From Lepidostoma basale (lineage: Eukaryota > Arthropoda > Insecta > Trichoptera > Lepidostomatidae), in NCBI GenBank assembly GCA_022606425.2, contig JAHDVF020000579.1, positions 1 through 64,000 on the forward strand: a stretch of 64,000 nt of DNA, written 5' to 3'. The position numbers and the translations under genes were made by a program. Shown in pieces: positions 44,800-55,689 of this stretch. The notes beneath the pieces were generated by a model, which searched no databases, had not been told where the DNA came from, and was given only the letters and a program-made list of their open reading frames with translations. How positions within the stretch are numbered: position 1 is the stretch's first letter; the number at the start of each line of letters is the position of its first letter.

Positions 44800-45630
44800 G
44801 TTAATTTAACAGTTTGTAATGTTCAAGTATCATAGTGTTTCGGCCAAAACAATGGACTATTTTAAAAAATGAATTGTTCTTTTATGTTCAATAAAAAGGG
44901 TATTTATAAAGACATTGGTATGTGCTCCCTGAAAAATAATAATGAAATATAATTTTGCCGTCTCTGCTTGACTTCCCTTTATTATCTTTTTAGCTCGATT
45001 TCATAGCTCTTTTACTTGTTACATTCAAAAGAGAAGTTCACAAAGAAAAAACTTCTCAAAAGGAAAGCTACACGGCAACAAAAGTTTAAAAAACGAGCTT
45101 TCGCCCGTCGGATGTCACAAAACAGTCTTTGGTTTTCAACTCGAAGATTTGGGGAACCGAAAATATTATTTGATTCCGCATTCCATCAAGTTAATTCGTC
45201 TAACTTAGTTAGCGACCCTTTCCGTGACGAGGCTTTATGCCCGGGTTACCACAATTTGTCATGTTTTGTCAAGCAACACGATGTGGGCCGATCACCCAAG
45301 TTTTCCCCCTCTCGACCCGCTTTACCCCGCCCTCCCCCAAACTCCCTCCGTTTCCCGTTTCGGTTTTCCTTTGATTGATGACGCGCATAAAATACACACA
45401 CTTGTTGATTAACACTGCCATTTGTATCGGCCGGGTAGAGCCGATAGATTATTCAGGGGAAGTTTCTGATTTCACAAATCACCTGTTTAAACAAAAGATC
45501 ATTTTCACGAACCATTTGGAAATTTGGTTATGGATACCGAAAGACTTAGACACACCCAAATATTGAAAAAACTAGTATAATTTACAAAAGTTACGTGTTT
45601 CAGAATATATCTAAAATATGAATGTTGTTT
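44800..45630. other. Module P end motif at 44820-44855; unrecognised open frame 45016-45378
   Basis: A 120-codon plus-strand frame starts with a lysine/arginine-rich segment ('KKKLLKRKATRQQKFKKRAF') and ends proline-rich. It lies in the GC-richest unique stretch of this part. I recognise no domain, and the pyrimidine-rich 3' part weakens the case for coding. A host exon is possible but unsupported. Confidence 0.2.
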
Positions 45631-45644
45631 ATATATCGATTTAT

Positions 45645-45816
45645 CAAACTGCTGACTTGGAGACCGTGGACGGCAAAGAGAAGTGCAGGATAATCTGAAC
45701 CGACACGTTGGAATAACCCGGATGCAGTCTGCACAAGACAGATTGACATGGAAGCAAATGGAGGAGGCTTTTGTCCAGAAGTGGACGGGAATAGGCTGAG
45801 GAAGAAGAAGAGGAAG
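45645..45816 (+). pseudogene. LINE-C extreme 3' end with 12-bp duplication
   Basis: 'GITRMQSAQDRLTWKQMEEA' then 'FVQKWTGIG' and a GAGGAAGAAGAAGAGGAAG tail. ATATCGATTTAT flanks it at 45633-45644 and 45817-45828. Confidence 0.75.
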
Positions 45817-46096
45817 ATATCGATTTATATATCGGCTGAAGCAAATATGGCTATCCACATTGGGGTTCTTGTGACAACCCTTGAATATGGAAGTGAATTT
45901 TGGAGTCAGCGGAAGAAGGACATAAATGAGATCACTAAAAATAATGTGCGAAAAACAATGTTTGATAGAAATAATGTAAAGCGGATGAATACGTCCTAAA
46001 TTAAATTAAGATATGGTCACTTAGTTGGTTTATACATATGGAACGAATGAATGAGGGAAGAATGGTTAAAAATATATATACAAATAGTGTGAATGG

Positions 46097-46924
46097 CATA
46101 ACAGACAATATTGTTCCCGAAAAAAAATGAGGCGCAGAATAGAAATTGCGTGGGCCATAAACATAAACCTAAAATAGAGACAGAGAATGGTCGATTGCTA
46201 TATTTGGCCCATATTACTATACGGAGTGGAGACCTGGACCCTCAAAGTAAACACAATCAACCGTATAAAAGTACTTGTAATGTGACTCCATCATAGAATG
46301 TTGCGGATCTCATGGACTGATATGGTCACCAACAATGAGGTGCTACATAGAGCCAGAGTAGGAAGAGAAATTTTATCTGATGTGAAGTCTAGAAAGATAG
46401 CATATTTGGGACACATTCTCCTCAACGAGGAATACGACCTTCGTGGCAGAGTGGCTACGAGCTCTGACTTCCATGTTGAAGGTCCTGGGTTCGATTCCCG
46501 GCGATGGCAGTGTGATTGTTACACTGTCTTTGGTCTGGTGTAGAATTCACGTGACAATAAAATGGCGATAGATTGGCTACCTATCACATGTCACGAGAAT
46601 CAATATAATAGCTAAAAAATAAAAATTGTACACAGTAATTGGGTCCAAACGACCTGTTGTGTACATAAAAAAAAAATAAAAAAAATAAAAAATAAAAAAT
46701 AAAAATAAAATACGTTATATCTACTGCACCTCATTATGAAAGAGAAAATCGAGGGTAGACGCAGTGTAAGAAGACCCCAGATGTCCTGGCTCGAGAATAT
46801 CAAGGAGTGGACCGGGATTCAGGGGGTAGGGAAGTTGTTTTGTCTGACACAGGACAGAGAGGCTTACGCTAGAGTGCTAGCCGACGTAAGGAGAACTTGA
46901 CATAGCACTCGAATAAGAAGAAGA
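46097..46924 (+). pseudogene. LINE-D 3' half inside LINE-A, itself holding a SINE
   Basis: Reads 'TVLYLAHITIRSGDLDPQSK'-shadowed 'YGVETWTLKVNTINR', then 'MLRISWTDMVTNNEVLHRAR', 'KSRKIAYLGHILLNEEY', SINE, then 'LHLIMKEKIEGRRSVRRPQM', 'SWLENIKEWTG', 'DREAYARVLADVRRT' stop and AAGAAGAAGAAG. It is flanked by AGTGTGAATGG (46086-46096, 46925-46935). Confidence 0.8.
46437..46710 (+). repeat. tRNA-derived SINE inside LINE-D
   Basis: A box TGGCAGAGTGG at 46444-46454 and B box GGTTCGATTCC at 46488-46498 match the pol III consensus. The body is shared with 23178-23412. The tail is (A)nTAAAAAATAAA. The short direct repeat AATACG (46431-46436, 46709-46714) may be the target duplication. The LINE-D reading frame resumes 3' of the SINE. 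Confidence 0.85.
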
Positions 46925-47129
46925 AGTGTGAATGGAAAAATAAGTCGACGTTGAATGAACAAATTAATAAATTACTGTAAGCCTAATCTTCGAAGAAAGA
47001 ACAATCGATGAACTTGCTTGTCAAGGTGTGTGAATGTATAGGTTACATGAAAGCTATGGTCCGTCCTCTCTGCCTACCCCCCGGGGAACGGCGTGATGGT
47101 TAGTTACTAAGTTAATTAAATTTTGATTG

Positions 47130-47330
47130 TTGGAGCAACCTTTTGACGTGAATAAATCTTTAATGTTATTTTACTTTTTTAATATATTCAAATCTTTAAA
47201 ATATGTTTTTTTTATGTAGTGATACATCGATTTTGATTTATTAGTCTGTTCTGTTAACTCTTCTAATCATTTTTATTTGTAGTAGCATGCAATTGACGTA
47301 TTTATTATAATTGCTATTTGTAAACTTTAA
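47130..47330 (+). pseudogene. JK-like 3' UTR fragment
   Basis: GGAGCAACCTTTTGACGTG, a run matching 6200-6420, and GTAGCATGCAATTGACG place it in the same family as 5918-6467. Confidence 0.5.
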
Positions 47331-47524
47331 AATACACAGTATTTTAATTAAAATCTCACATCTTTTTACATAATTTCATCTGCCCGCTTTAATCTGATGT
47401 GTATTACGATTATTCTTTTATATTCACCATAACTTTGGGTTGTGAATTAATAACTGAACTACTATTTTTTAACTTCATAATATAAATAACTAAACTGTAT
47501 TTTAAACTTTATAATACAAAACTT

Positions 47525-47680
47525 TATTATATAGTCCATTGTTTTGGCCAAAACATTGTGATACATTATAAATATTAAAATTTAAAACACTATTATGATA
47601 CGACAATTTCTTTTTATTCTCATGAGAGTGTCACGACAGCTGTTTTGCCAACCGATGTTGGCATCATCAGGTGTTACAAT
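47525..47680 (-). ncRNA. Module P with hammerhead-like motif, one core change
   Basis: On the minus strand: TTGTAACAC, CTGATGA (complement 47664-47670), T, a perfect 6-bp stem II GCCAAC/GTTGGC with loop ATCG, AAAAC where GAAAC is expected, AGCT, GTC, GTGACA. Helix I can form CAC/GTG, then a 2-base bulge, then TGT/ACA. Apart from G12 to A it is a full hammerhead. The arm ends with the module P motif (ATAGTCCATTGTTTTGGCC at 47533-47551). Confidence 0.7.
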
Positions 47681-47787
47681 AAACTTTATTATAAAAATAA
47701 ATTGTGATATTTAAAATCGAAATAAAATTATAAAATTACTTACTATATTCCTGAAAAAAACATAACAAATGTATTTTGTTTATATGT

Positions 47788-47840
47788 TAAACTACACTGA
47801 TGAAGGGATTTTATGTTCCGATACATGGTTGTTATTGTTT
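47788..47840 (+). ncRNA. Hammerhead-like motif, one core change
   Basis: CTGATGA (47797-47803), A, stem II GGGA/TTCC, GATAC in place of GAAAC (47820-47824). It lies head-to-head with the motif at 47625-47680, 127 bases away, but is a different subfamily. Confidence 0.5.
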
Positions 47841-48450
47841 TTAATTTTTAATAAAAAAAAAATTATTTGAGTAATGTTTTACGAATTTTAAAAATATATT
47901 GTGTGTATTACGACATTTTCAATGCGAGTATCAAAATATCTTTGCGTTATTCACTCAGACTTTTATCATCTCCTGTTCTAAAAATGCATTGTCAAGCATA
48001 TGAATTCGTTCTTTACTGACTTGTTGGAGTTGTGCAGTATCTATGAAACTGTATTATTAAATTCGAAATTCCGCCCCAGGTGATGGCTTGAAGAGAGTGT
48101 TGCCGCCCGTAACCAGGGTAAACATTTGTATTTTATAAGTTAGAAAAGCAAAACAAACACACTCCCAAAACAACATGATGAAACAGAGCTGGTTTTACAG
48201 TATCAGTATAACCAGGAAACCACAGGCAGCATTAAGGAGTTACCGAATCCTTAACACTGTATCAAAGTCAGTTCAATTTTACAACGTCCTGATAAAAAAA
48301 AAACTATTTTGAAAAACACATATATCAAGATAATTTAAACATTTTTTATCGGAAGAGTTTCATGAGATTAATTTATTCTAATTAATTAATTTATTTTAAT
48401 GATGAATAAAATATAAAGGAATTTTTTTCCATATTCCCACAAAATGTTAC
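47841..48450. other. No gene seen
   Basis: Unique sequence. No supported features. Confidence 0.45.
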
Positions 48451-48454
48451 GTAA

Positions 48455-48915
48455 ATTCTTAAATATGGAAGCGAAGCATAGTACTGGCAAAAGAAGGATG
48501 AAAGTAGAATAAATGCAGTAGAAATGAGATCTCTTAGACGAATGTGTGGATACTCTGTGTATGATAGAGTGTCGAATGAAAATTTAAGAAGTGAATGCGG
48601 TGCGAATGATGGTGTTATGAACAAAATAATGAAAAGATCATTAAGATGGTTGGGACGCATGGAAATAATGAATGAAGAAAGAATGGTAAAAATATTTTAT
48701 GTTAACGATGTAAATGGAACCAGAAATATAGGAAGACCAAGGAAAACGTGGCACGATCAAATAATTCAAATATTGAATGTCGGCCACGAACGACGAGCGT
48801 GCCTGACACGATATATGAATGTTTAGGAAGAAAGAGTAATATGTCAGGAAAGAAAAGTATGAAAGTCCATTATTTCTGCCTACCCCTTCGGAGAGACGTC
48901 GTGATGGTTAGTTAG
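48455..48915 (+). pseudogene. LINE-A 3' half (A1)
   Basis: 'VEMRSLRRMCGYSVYDRVSN', 'NLRSECGANDGVMNKIMKRS' and 'GRPRKTWHDQII' are in one clean 100-codon frame from 48524, then a frameshift and stop before 'QERKV' and the GGTTAGTTAG tail. Confidence 0.75.
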
Positions 48916-48929
48916 TTTAGTTTAGTTTC

Positions 48930-49215
48930 CATTGTTTTGGCGGAAACACTTTGATGTTTCAACTGTTTAAATAAAATAAAATAAATTATGAATATAACAA
49001 TTTACTATATTTTGTCGCGATTGCTGTTTCGCGAACCGATTTTAGCATCTTCTGGTCTTACAATCAACTAAAAATACATCAGAAAGGCTTAGTTTATATG
49101 CAAAATTATTGACCTGACGATGCTAACATGGGTTAGCGAAACAACTGTCGCGAAAAATAGAATCAATTGTGATATTTATAACATTTTATTTAAACAGCTA
49201 ATAGTTTAGTTTCGT
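48930..49215. ncRNA. Head-to-head pair of module P, with near-consensus hammerhead at 49112-49155
   Basis: Both arms carry the same ~95-bp 3' sequence (CTGTTTAAATAAAAT...) and a hammerhead. Plus arm: CTGACGA (49114-49120), T, a perfect 6-bp stem II GCTAAC/GTTAGC, GAAAC (49138-49142), AACT, GTC (49147-49149); all conserved core positions match. Minus arm: CAGAAGA, stem II GCTAAA..GTTCGC, GAAAC, AGCA, ATC; U4 and the cleavage triplet differ. The outer left edge has the module P end motif (CCATTGTTTTGGCGGAAAC). Confidence 0.7.
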
Positions 49216-49855
49216 TAGTTAGTTTTAAAAATATTATTTAAAATGTCAGAAGGTAAGTTATGACACTCTTGCCCCACGCTAAGGGCTGCATTGATTAAGG
49301 CAGGGGAAGTTGGTTTTAATACAACCCCGCGGTATGTAATTCTTATGGAACCCGGCGTATTTGAAGACTTCAATAATAATAATTAGGAGGAGACGAAACT
49401 CACAACCGTGAACGTGACTTGGTTCCTTAACGAGGAAAAAGATTTCAAAACAGATTTCTGTGTCGAGATTTCTGAATTCAGATGACTGGATTTTATCTTA
49501 AAATACCGTGTTTTTATATTTTGTACCAGTCGATATTAGCCCAAATTTTTACATAATGGTGTTTATGTATCGGTAAAAGTAAACATACATACCATTTAAA
49601 ATTCCGTTTAAACGAAATGCTTAAAATGTTACATAAATGCTTTGTTGTGATAATAGGAATATATTCAAAATGGGGCTTGAAGTTAAATTGGTTGGTGGTT
49701 TTTAAATACATTATTTTCTTTTGCGGATTTTTCTTCTTTATCATTTGGAGAATGTAACACATTACTTCCTAACCTTGGCAGTTGAAATAATCATAAATTA
49801 AAAAGAAAAATAAATCTTATGTATTCGCGTTCACTTTGTGTTATTGATTCAAATC
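49216..49855. other. No gene seen
   Basis: Unique sequence. The 82-codon frame at 49514-49762 (minus) has no recognisable features. Confidence 0.45.
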
Positions 49856-49859
49856 AAAG

Positions 49860-50110
49860 AAATATAACTGCACTTCATATTTTTACAACACTTTATTACA
49901 CTTTTTACAGAAATGTTTCGATTGTGACCCAAGCTTTGTAGATGTACAAAATTTAAACAATAAAAAAATGTGAGTGCTCACTTATATACTAAAAAGGGTG
50001 AATTTATGTATAAAGGTGGAGGGGGTATAATTAGGATTGAAGAGAGTGGAGAGTTTAGAGGAACATTTTGAACATGGGAATTGAATTTTAGTATATTTAT
50101 TATTATATTT
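49860..50110 (-). mobile_element. Hammerhead element R, copy 2, diverged
   Basis: Antisense match to 15800-16060 (AGTGTTGTAAAAATATGAAG, CCTCTCC..CAATCCTAATTATACCCCCTCCACC). The hammerhead region reads CTACAAA...ATCGAAACATTTC, so the core is mutated at several positions. Confidence 0.5.
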
Positions 50111-50214
50111 TCATTACTTTTGGTGGATTTTTTTAATTTCTAATTTTATTATTTATTAAAAAAAATTAAGATCATACAAGAGGTATCAAGGGAGTAACTA
50201 CATGCGGTCTTTCT

Positions 50215-50930
50215 AAAGAAACAACGCAAAGTCAGTCTTCATATATTTCTTGTTCTATTTACATCGTTTACATATACTTTAAATATCTTTCTATGTACAA
50301 TGATTCTATCCATGTGTCTTAATAAACTTAATGACCCTTTAAATATATTATTCAGAACACTTTCTTTCACATTGCATTTACTTTTTTATATTTTTATTTG
50401 ACATATTTCATGTACAGATTAACGTACGTTCGGCTAAGAGATCGCATGTCCAGTGCATCTATACTAATTTCATCCATCTTTTAACAGTTCCATATTGTTT
50501 GATTTATTGCGAAAACTTTATATGAGGTTTAGTCTTTGAAAGACTTTGATAACTCAAATGACTATTAATCAAATGATAAAGTTATCTGATCACGTGTATA
50601 TTAAAATTCATCTATTATCATCCAAATTTACCAAGTTTAATGCTTCATTTTCATACATTAAGGTCAGTTCAAGAATATCATTATGCACTCTCACTTTAGC
50701 TTTTTTATAGACTTTTGTTTGCGATGACTACCCCTGATTTGGTAATTACATCACTTATTCTTCTACAGTATTTGTTGTTACATTACTTGTTTTTATAAGT
50801 TTCCCCGGAGAAGCAGATAGAAAGGATGGACCGCCTTACTACTCTGTCCTGACATACCTCTCTAGATTCCTCTACATTCATACATCGTCACATGCATGCT
50901 CGTCTTTTTTACGACTTTGAATTTAATTTA
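50215..50930 (-). pseudogene. Two LINE-A fragments, decayed
   Basis: 50215-50510 and 50640-50760 are antisense pieces of one copy ('YVNDVN..' back to 'VLIPTLMYE'), separated by 130 bp of unrelated sequence. 50795-50930 is the 3' coding end of a second copy (A2), which continues at 51388. Confidence 0.6.
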
Positions 50931-51387
50931 TTTTTTACAAAGATAACAAACATTACAGATGCGTCCGTCGTCTGAAACCTTAAAATAAGATATTTTTTCA
51001 AAATAACATTTAAAAATAACATTTAAAAATAATAATAAAATTATAAAAATACATAAATACTACGGCATCAGAGATAACAATCATAGCATTAATATTGCAT
51101 CCAAGAGGCAACTCACACTATCAATAAATATGACAACTCCGAGGCGACACGGTTAAACAATGAGATAGCTCTACCCACAGTCATAACCAATGGCAGGTTG
51201 ATTATGCAGCGTGGCAAGTAAATTAATATGTGATGTCTTTGACGAAGGTAATTATTAGGGACAAGTAGACCTACATAGCTCAGGACATCCGATTTATGTA
51301 TACGGCCGCCAATCAGCTGAAATAAATGAACTCCCGAGTGGATATTCCTCCTTCTCTCCAATGATTGGTAGCTCAGCATACCTAGGA
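50931..51387 (-). pseudogene. JK (subtype 2) 3' end inserted in LINE-A
   Basis: Minus strand 'SYVGLLVPNNYLRQRHHILI', 'YLPRCIINLPLVMTVGRAIS' and 'LFNRVASEL' match the JK C-terminus. It separates two pieces of a LINE-A copy (50930 and 51388). Confidence 0.7.
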
Positions 51388-51470
51388 AGAATCCAATTTG
51401 ATTAATTCGGTCACACCACTCTTTCCTCGTCTTCTATTTCCAAATACACCGCTTTAAATTGTAATAAAAT
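51388..51470 (-). pseudogene. LINE-A continuation
   Basis: Antisense 'RKRTRKEWCDRINQI' of the 'GRPRKTWHDQINQ' block. Confidence 0.55.
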
Positions 51471-51689
51471 TGGTAAAAATATGCCTTTGTCTTTTTTTAT
51501 TTCCATTTAGTTTAATTAATTAAAATAAAATAGTTACATTATATTTACAGAGCATATAAAAGATATGCTCTGTACTCTACTTGAATATTTCAAGATATTT
51601 TTGTAGTTAAATTTAACATGATGAACATATAGAAGTTCAAACTTATAGATATACTCGTATGTACGTGGGTAAATGTGATGACACGGGAG

Positions 51690-51985
51690 TGATGTAGGTC
51701 TGTTCGACCCTGATAATTATCTTCGACAAAGGGGCCATAGATTGTTTTATCTCCCACGATGCAGAACCAACCTGCCAATGGTTATGCCGATAGGTAGAGC
51801 AATGTCTTTGCTAAATCGTATCACCTCGGAATTTGACGTATTTTGTGATAGTCTGGTTCACTTGAGGGAAGCACTGTCTTTTATTGTAATTCATTTGATT
51901 AATTTGTCATGTATCTTATGTTTCTCGATCTTTTTATTATTTTTTTATATTTTATTTATTATTGTGTATCTCCAAGTTGTATCCT
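51690..51985 (+). pseudogene. JK (subtype 2) 3' end
   Basis: 'DPDNYLRQRGHRLFYLPRCR', 'TNLPMVMPIGRAMSLLNRIT' and 'SEFDVFCDSLVHLREALSF' are readable, followed by 3' UTR. It is very similar to the minus-strand copy at 61641-62079. Confidence 0.75.
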
Positions 51986-52002
51986 TATTGCATTGAAAAA
52001 AA

Positions 52003-53579
52003 AAATGTAATGCTAAGGATATATTTTCTATTTAACCTATCGTTAAGTACAAATACTTTTCCTGATCTCTGGAAACTTTCCAGGATCAGTCCTATATTCA
52101 AGAGCGGCGCAAAAGAGTCGGTCGAAAACTATAGACCTGTAGCGATACTGTCGGCTCCAGCCAAGCTATTTGAATCTATTTTACACAGATTTATATTTCC
52201 CAAAGTAGAACCCCACATTATAACAGAACAACATGGGTTCAGGAAGTGGCGTTCTACTGAAACTAATCTCATGGTATTCACAGAATACATATTAAAGGTC
52301 TTGGATAAAGGTCACCAAGTTGACTGTTCTTATAATGATTTCTCAAAGGCCTTTGATACTGTGAACCATGACATTCTGATAGAAAAGCTATCTCAAATTG
52401 GATTCTCCTCTCAGTTGATGATGTTTTTCATAAGTTACCTCAAGGGGAGAAAACAATTCGTCTCATACGGAATTTTTCAATCGGAACCTTTTCATGTATA
52501 TTCAGGAGTGCCACAAGGTTCAAATTTAGGGCCACTCTTCTTCACCATCTTCATAAATTATATTGCGAAGGTTCTTCTTCTCTTTCTCGCGATTTCTTTT
52601 ATTTGCCAATAATCTGAAATTATTCCTGGAAATTAAAAATCCTAAAGACTGTCTTCGCCTCCAGTCGGACATCAATAATATTGTTAATTGGAGTCACAGT
52701 AATCAAATGCAATTCAATGTCTCTAAATGCGTTATGCTATCATTTACTAGAGCATTGAGAACTGTATATTGTAGATACACAATGAACAACCAGCAACTGG
52801 CACATGTATCTACGATGAAGGATCTCGGAATCATTTATGAGAGTAGGCTGACTTTTCGTGCACATATAGAGAGGATTTGTGGCATTGCACTGAGGATGTT
52901 AGGGTTCATCGTCCGGACCGGAAGAGTTTTCAGGGATCCCAATGTGCTCAGAGTCCTATACAACACATTGGTTTGGAGCAGGCTTGAAAGTGGTTCTGTG
53001 ATATGGAGTCCTCACGAGGCGAGATATTCCGTTATGCTGGAGAGGGTTCAGAAAAAAATTCTGAGGTATCCCTACATGGGGAGTATGGTAGCTATCCGTG
53101 GCTCTATCCCAAGGCATTTCTTCTGGGGATGCTCGGAATCAATTCTTTACAGCTTCGAAGAGATGGACATCTAATAACCCATTTCTTCAGATAAATTAAG
53201 GGATACTTCGAGAACTCGGCCGTACTGGAGGATATTGGTATTTTTGTCCCCGATAGATATCTCCGACAGCAACAGCACAGATTGTTTTACCTACCAGCCG
53301 CCAGAACCAATCTGCCTCTGGTGACTCGGGTGGGAAGAGCAATTAGTCTGCTGAACGTGGTCTCCTCGGAGATCGACGTCTTTCATGTTTGTGAAAGTAC
53401 GTTCAGGGGGCAAATACTATTGACTCTAGAAAGTATCTTGTCTTCCTAATGTCGAACCATCTCTAATGCGTTCCTGGTACTTTGTTGTATTTTTATGATA
53501 TTTTACCTGTACTTAATAGATGCCTTAAACATTTTCCTGTTTGATATGTCTATTGAGTTAATAAACTGATTTGATTTGA
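52003..53579 (+). pseudogene. JK (Jockey/CR1-like) reverse transcriptase, frameshifted, catalytic site lost
   Basis: The first frame (to 52612) has 'FPDLWKLSRISPIFKSGAKE', 'VENYRPVAILS', 'EQHGFRKWRSTETNL', 'YNDFSKAFDTVNHDIL' (motif A, Asp kept) and 'SGVPQGSNLGPLFF' (motif B). The second frame (from about 52563) has 'RFLLFANNLKLFLE', where FADD of motif C has become FANN (52602-52613); both catalytic aspartates are asparagine. It continues 'HSNQMQFNVSKCVMLSF', 'MKDLGIIYESRLTF' and 'YNTLVWSRLESGSVIW'. A further frameshift near 53080 leads to 'GSYPWLYPKAFLLGMLGINS' and, after another, 'YLPAARTNLPLVTRVGRAIS'. The 3' UTR ends AAACTGATTTGATTTGATG. No endonuclease domain. It cannot encode an active enzyme. 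Confidence 0.85.
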
Positions 53580-54230
53580 TGTTTAAATAAATTAATTAAT
53601 GAAATAAATACAAAGTGTTTTATTATTTTATATCTATAAGTTTAAAATGTCTTAGCATAAAGTAAGTGCTTCAAATAAAAATGTATACAGAATTTTGTTC
53701 AACAAAATTATGTTTGAACTAGGAATCCCGAGTCTGTTTTGATACCTTTCATGAAACGTTTGTATGCTTTTGGAAACATTTTAGGTGAGACAAATTTGTC
53801 AATTTTCTTCAGCCCCTGTCGGTTGAATTCTAATTAAAATCCCCTCAAAGCGTTTAGCATCTCAATCACAACCTCTGATTAACATTACGGAGGATCTATC
53901 GAAATTCTAAACTTTAAAGTTATGTCCGGTGTCTGTGAGATTTACGCCCGAAGATTCTGAAAATACTTGGATAACTTTTTGGAATTAGTTTCACAAAGCT
54001 GCGACCCCTGTCGCGCCGCCAGTACTTTGTTACTTGTTCACTCCGAGCGGGTTTATAAAAACTTTTTTCCGACACCCGCGTAATTTATTAAATTCAAAAT
54101 TTGGGTCTGATTCCTGGATGTTAGTTTTAAGAAATAATATTTGTATAAGTAATAAAATGTCATATTTTAGTTGTAAGAAGTAAATTTCTGACTTAGTACA
54201 TACATAGTAGTAACTTTGTCACAGACTTTA
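53580..54230. other. No gene seen
   Basis: Unique sequence; 53800-54110 is slightly GC-richer. No exon is supportable. Confidence 0.45.
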
Positions 54231-54293
54231 ATCATAATCAGGATTTTTAAGATAATCAAATGATTTTACTGAAATCTCTTGATGGAAGTTCAT

Positions 54294-54492
54294 TTTAAAT
54301 AATAATTAAATAAAACGATGTTTTTTAACTACTTCCACTTTTGTCTTTATTTAGACAGCGACCGGTTTCGCCAGGCTCGCTGGCATGACCAGTCTGTCGA
54401 TGCCAGCGAGCCTGGCGAAACCGGTCGCTGTCTAAATAAAGACAAAAGTGGAAGTAGTTAAAAAACATCGTTTCATTTAATTATTATTTAAT
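54294..54492. ncRNA. Near-perfect 92-bp-arm palindrome with a hammerhead-like motif on each strand
   Basis: Arms 54295-54386 and 54400-54491 are complementary with one mismatch; the 13-base centre is GACCAGTCTGTCG. Plus motif: CTGTCGA (54394-54400; A6 changed), T, GCCAG/CTGGC stem II, GAAAC (54417-54421), CG, GTC (54424-54426). The minus motif is the same except its first half reads CTGGTCA. ATAATCAGGATT occurs on both sides (54235-54246 and 54491-54502), a possible 12-bp duplication that would include 48 extra bases on the left. Confidence 0.7.
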
Positions 54493-54774
54493 AATCAGGA
54501 TTGAAAAATTGGTCTTTCTCATTCATACTTAACCTTAAATACATGTTGTTTCATTTATTTATTTTGATATTTCAGTCACCAAATCAAAAAAATCTGACAA
54601 TATCCGAACAATCTACAAGATGTAAACTGAATATTGATGTAAGCAAGTAATGAGCTTCAGATATTTGGAAATAGAGATCTGTAGCCATAATGACCTTTAT
54701 CCGAAGTAAGAGAATAGTTCAATTAAGCCTCCCCCGTGTCAAGGTATTTAAAGAATCTGGTCTGAAAGAACAAG

Positions 54775-54970
54775 CACATGCGTATCGACAGCAAGGTTAG
54801 AATTTGTAAGATATGCGTGCATCTTAGTATGTCAAATACTGAAGAGACGAAAGCCGACACTGTACGAACCAAGTGTCTGCTAAGAACATCTGAGATGAAG
54901 CTTTTAAGATCTAATACAGGAAAAATTCATCGAGATCGTTTCGAAGAATTTGAAAAACTAGCATAATAGA
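54775..54970 (+). pseudogene. LINE-G internal fragment
   Basis: 'MRIDSKVRICKICVHLSMSN', 'EETKADTVRTKCLLRTSEMK' and 'LLRSNTGKIHRDRFE' match the LINE-G block at 28735 ('KVRIYKTCVRPMLTYS'). No 3' end. Confidence 0.65.
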
Positions 54971-54989
54971 GGATATGGTTCGATGAAGT

Positions 54990-55685
54990 AGATCCAGAAG
55001 GATAAACTAGAGGGATCATGTAGCCAAAATGGATAGTGACAGACTCGCATATACAGCCGCTTTCAACAACACGTCTAATTGAATTGAGAGTCCAAATAAA
55101 TTGTATACAAACAACAATATATTTTATACCATAGGTCTTGGTGGTTTGCGCTCAAAACTCGTTGTAGAAATTAATAGAAATTTAACATACGAGTATATTA
55201 TATTATACAATATTACAATTTATAAATATTAATTTCAACATACATTTAATTATAATTTGGTTAAAGCTTGCGTAATAATTACAGATTTTGATACGTTTAA
55301 TAATGAAATACTAACGTAAAACATACCGCATTTAAAACTTATTCGTGGAATTCTCTAACAAAATTAAGATAAGGAAATTTCTAAGAAACAAATACGGCTT
55401 TCACTTTGACTAACTACCAAATCAAATACACTAAATGAAATTAAAAATATAATAAATGTATTCATAAAATCTACATTATTTGGAGGCGTATCACGGTGAA
55501 TAGTAATTAAAAAATGTTATTTCCATACTATTCATGACGCACTATCGTTTCCTACTAATTTTTCACTCCTCCATTCGTTTTTTCTCTTCCTTAAACATCA
55601 CTCCATCTCCCCTTTCGTCCCACTCGTCATTTAAAATGTTAATTAGTAAGTATACTTTTGTATGAAGCACTTAATTAGTGGTGTG
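54990..55685. other. No gene seen
   Basis: AT-rich. A pyrimidine-rich block at 55560-55630 is unassigned. Confidence 0.45.
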
Positions 55686-55689
55686 GAAT

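Larger units (their letters stand above)
45833..47110 (+). pseudogene. LINE-A 3' half (A2), split by LINE-D
   Basis: 45833-46096 reads 'NMAIHIGVLVTTLEYGSEFW' to 'NGRMVKN.YTNSVNG', and 46925-47110 resumes at the same codons ('SVNGKIS') and ends GATGGTTAGTTACTAAG. LINE-D sits in between. Confidence 0.75.

Noticed and set aside
46441..46512. Functional tRNA gene
   Set aside because: A and B boxes are present, but no acceptor-stem pairing or cloverleaf is supported and the sequence continues into a SINE body.
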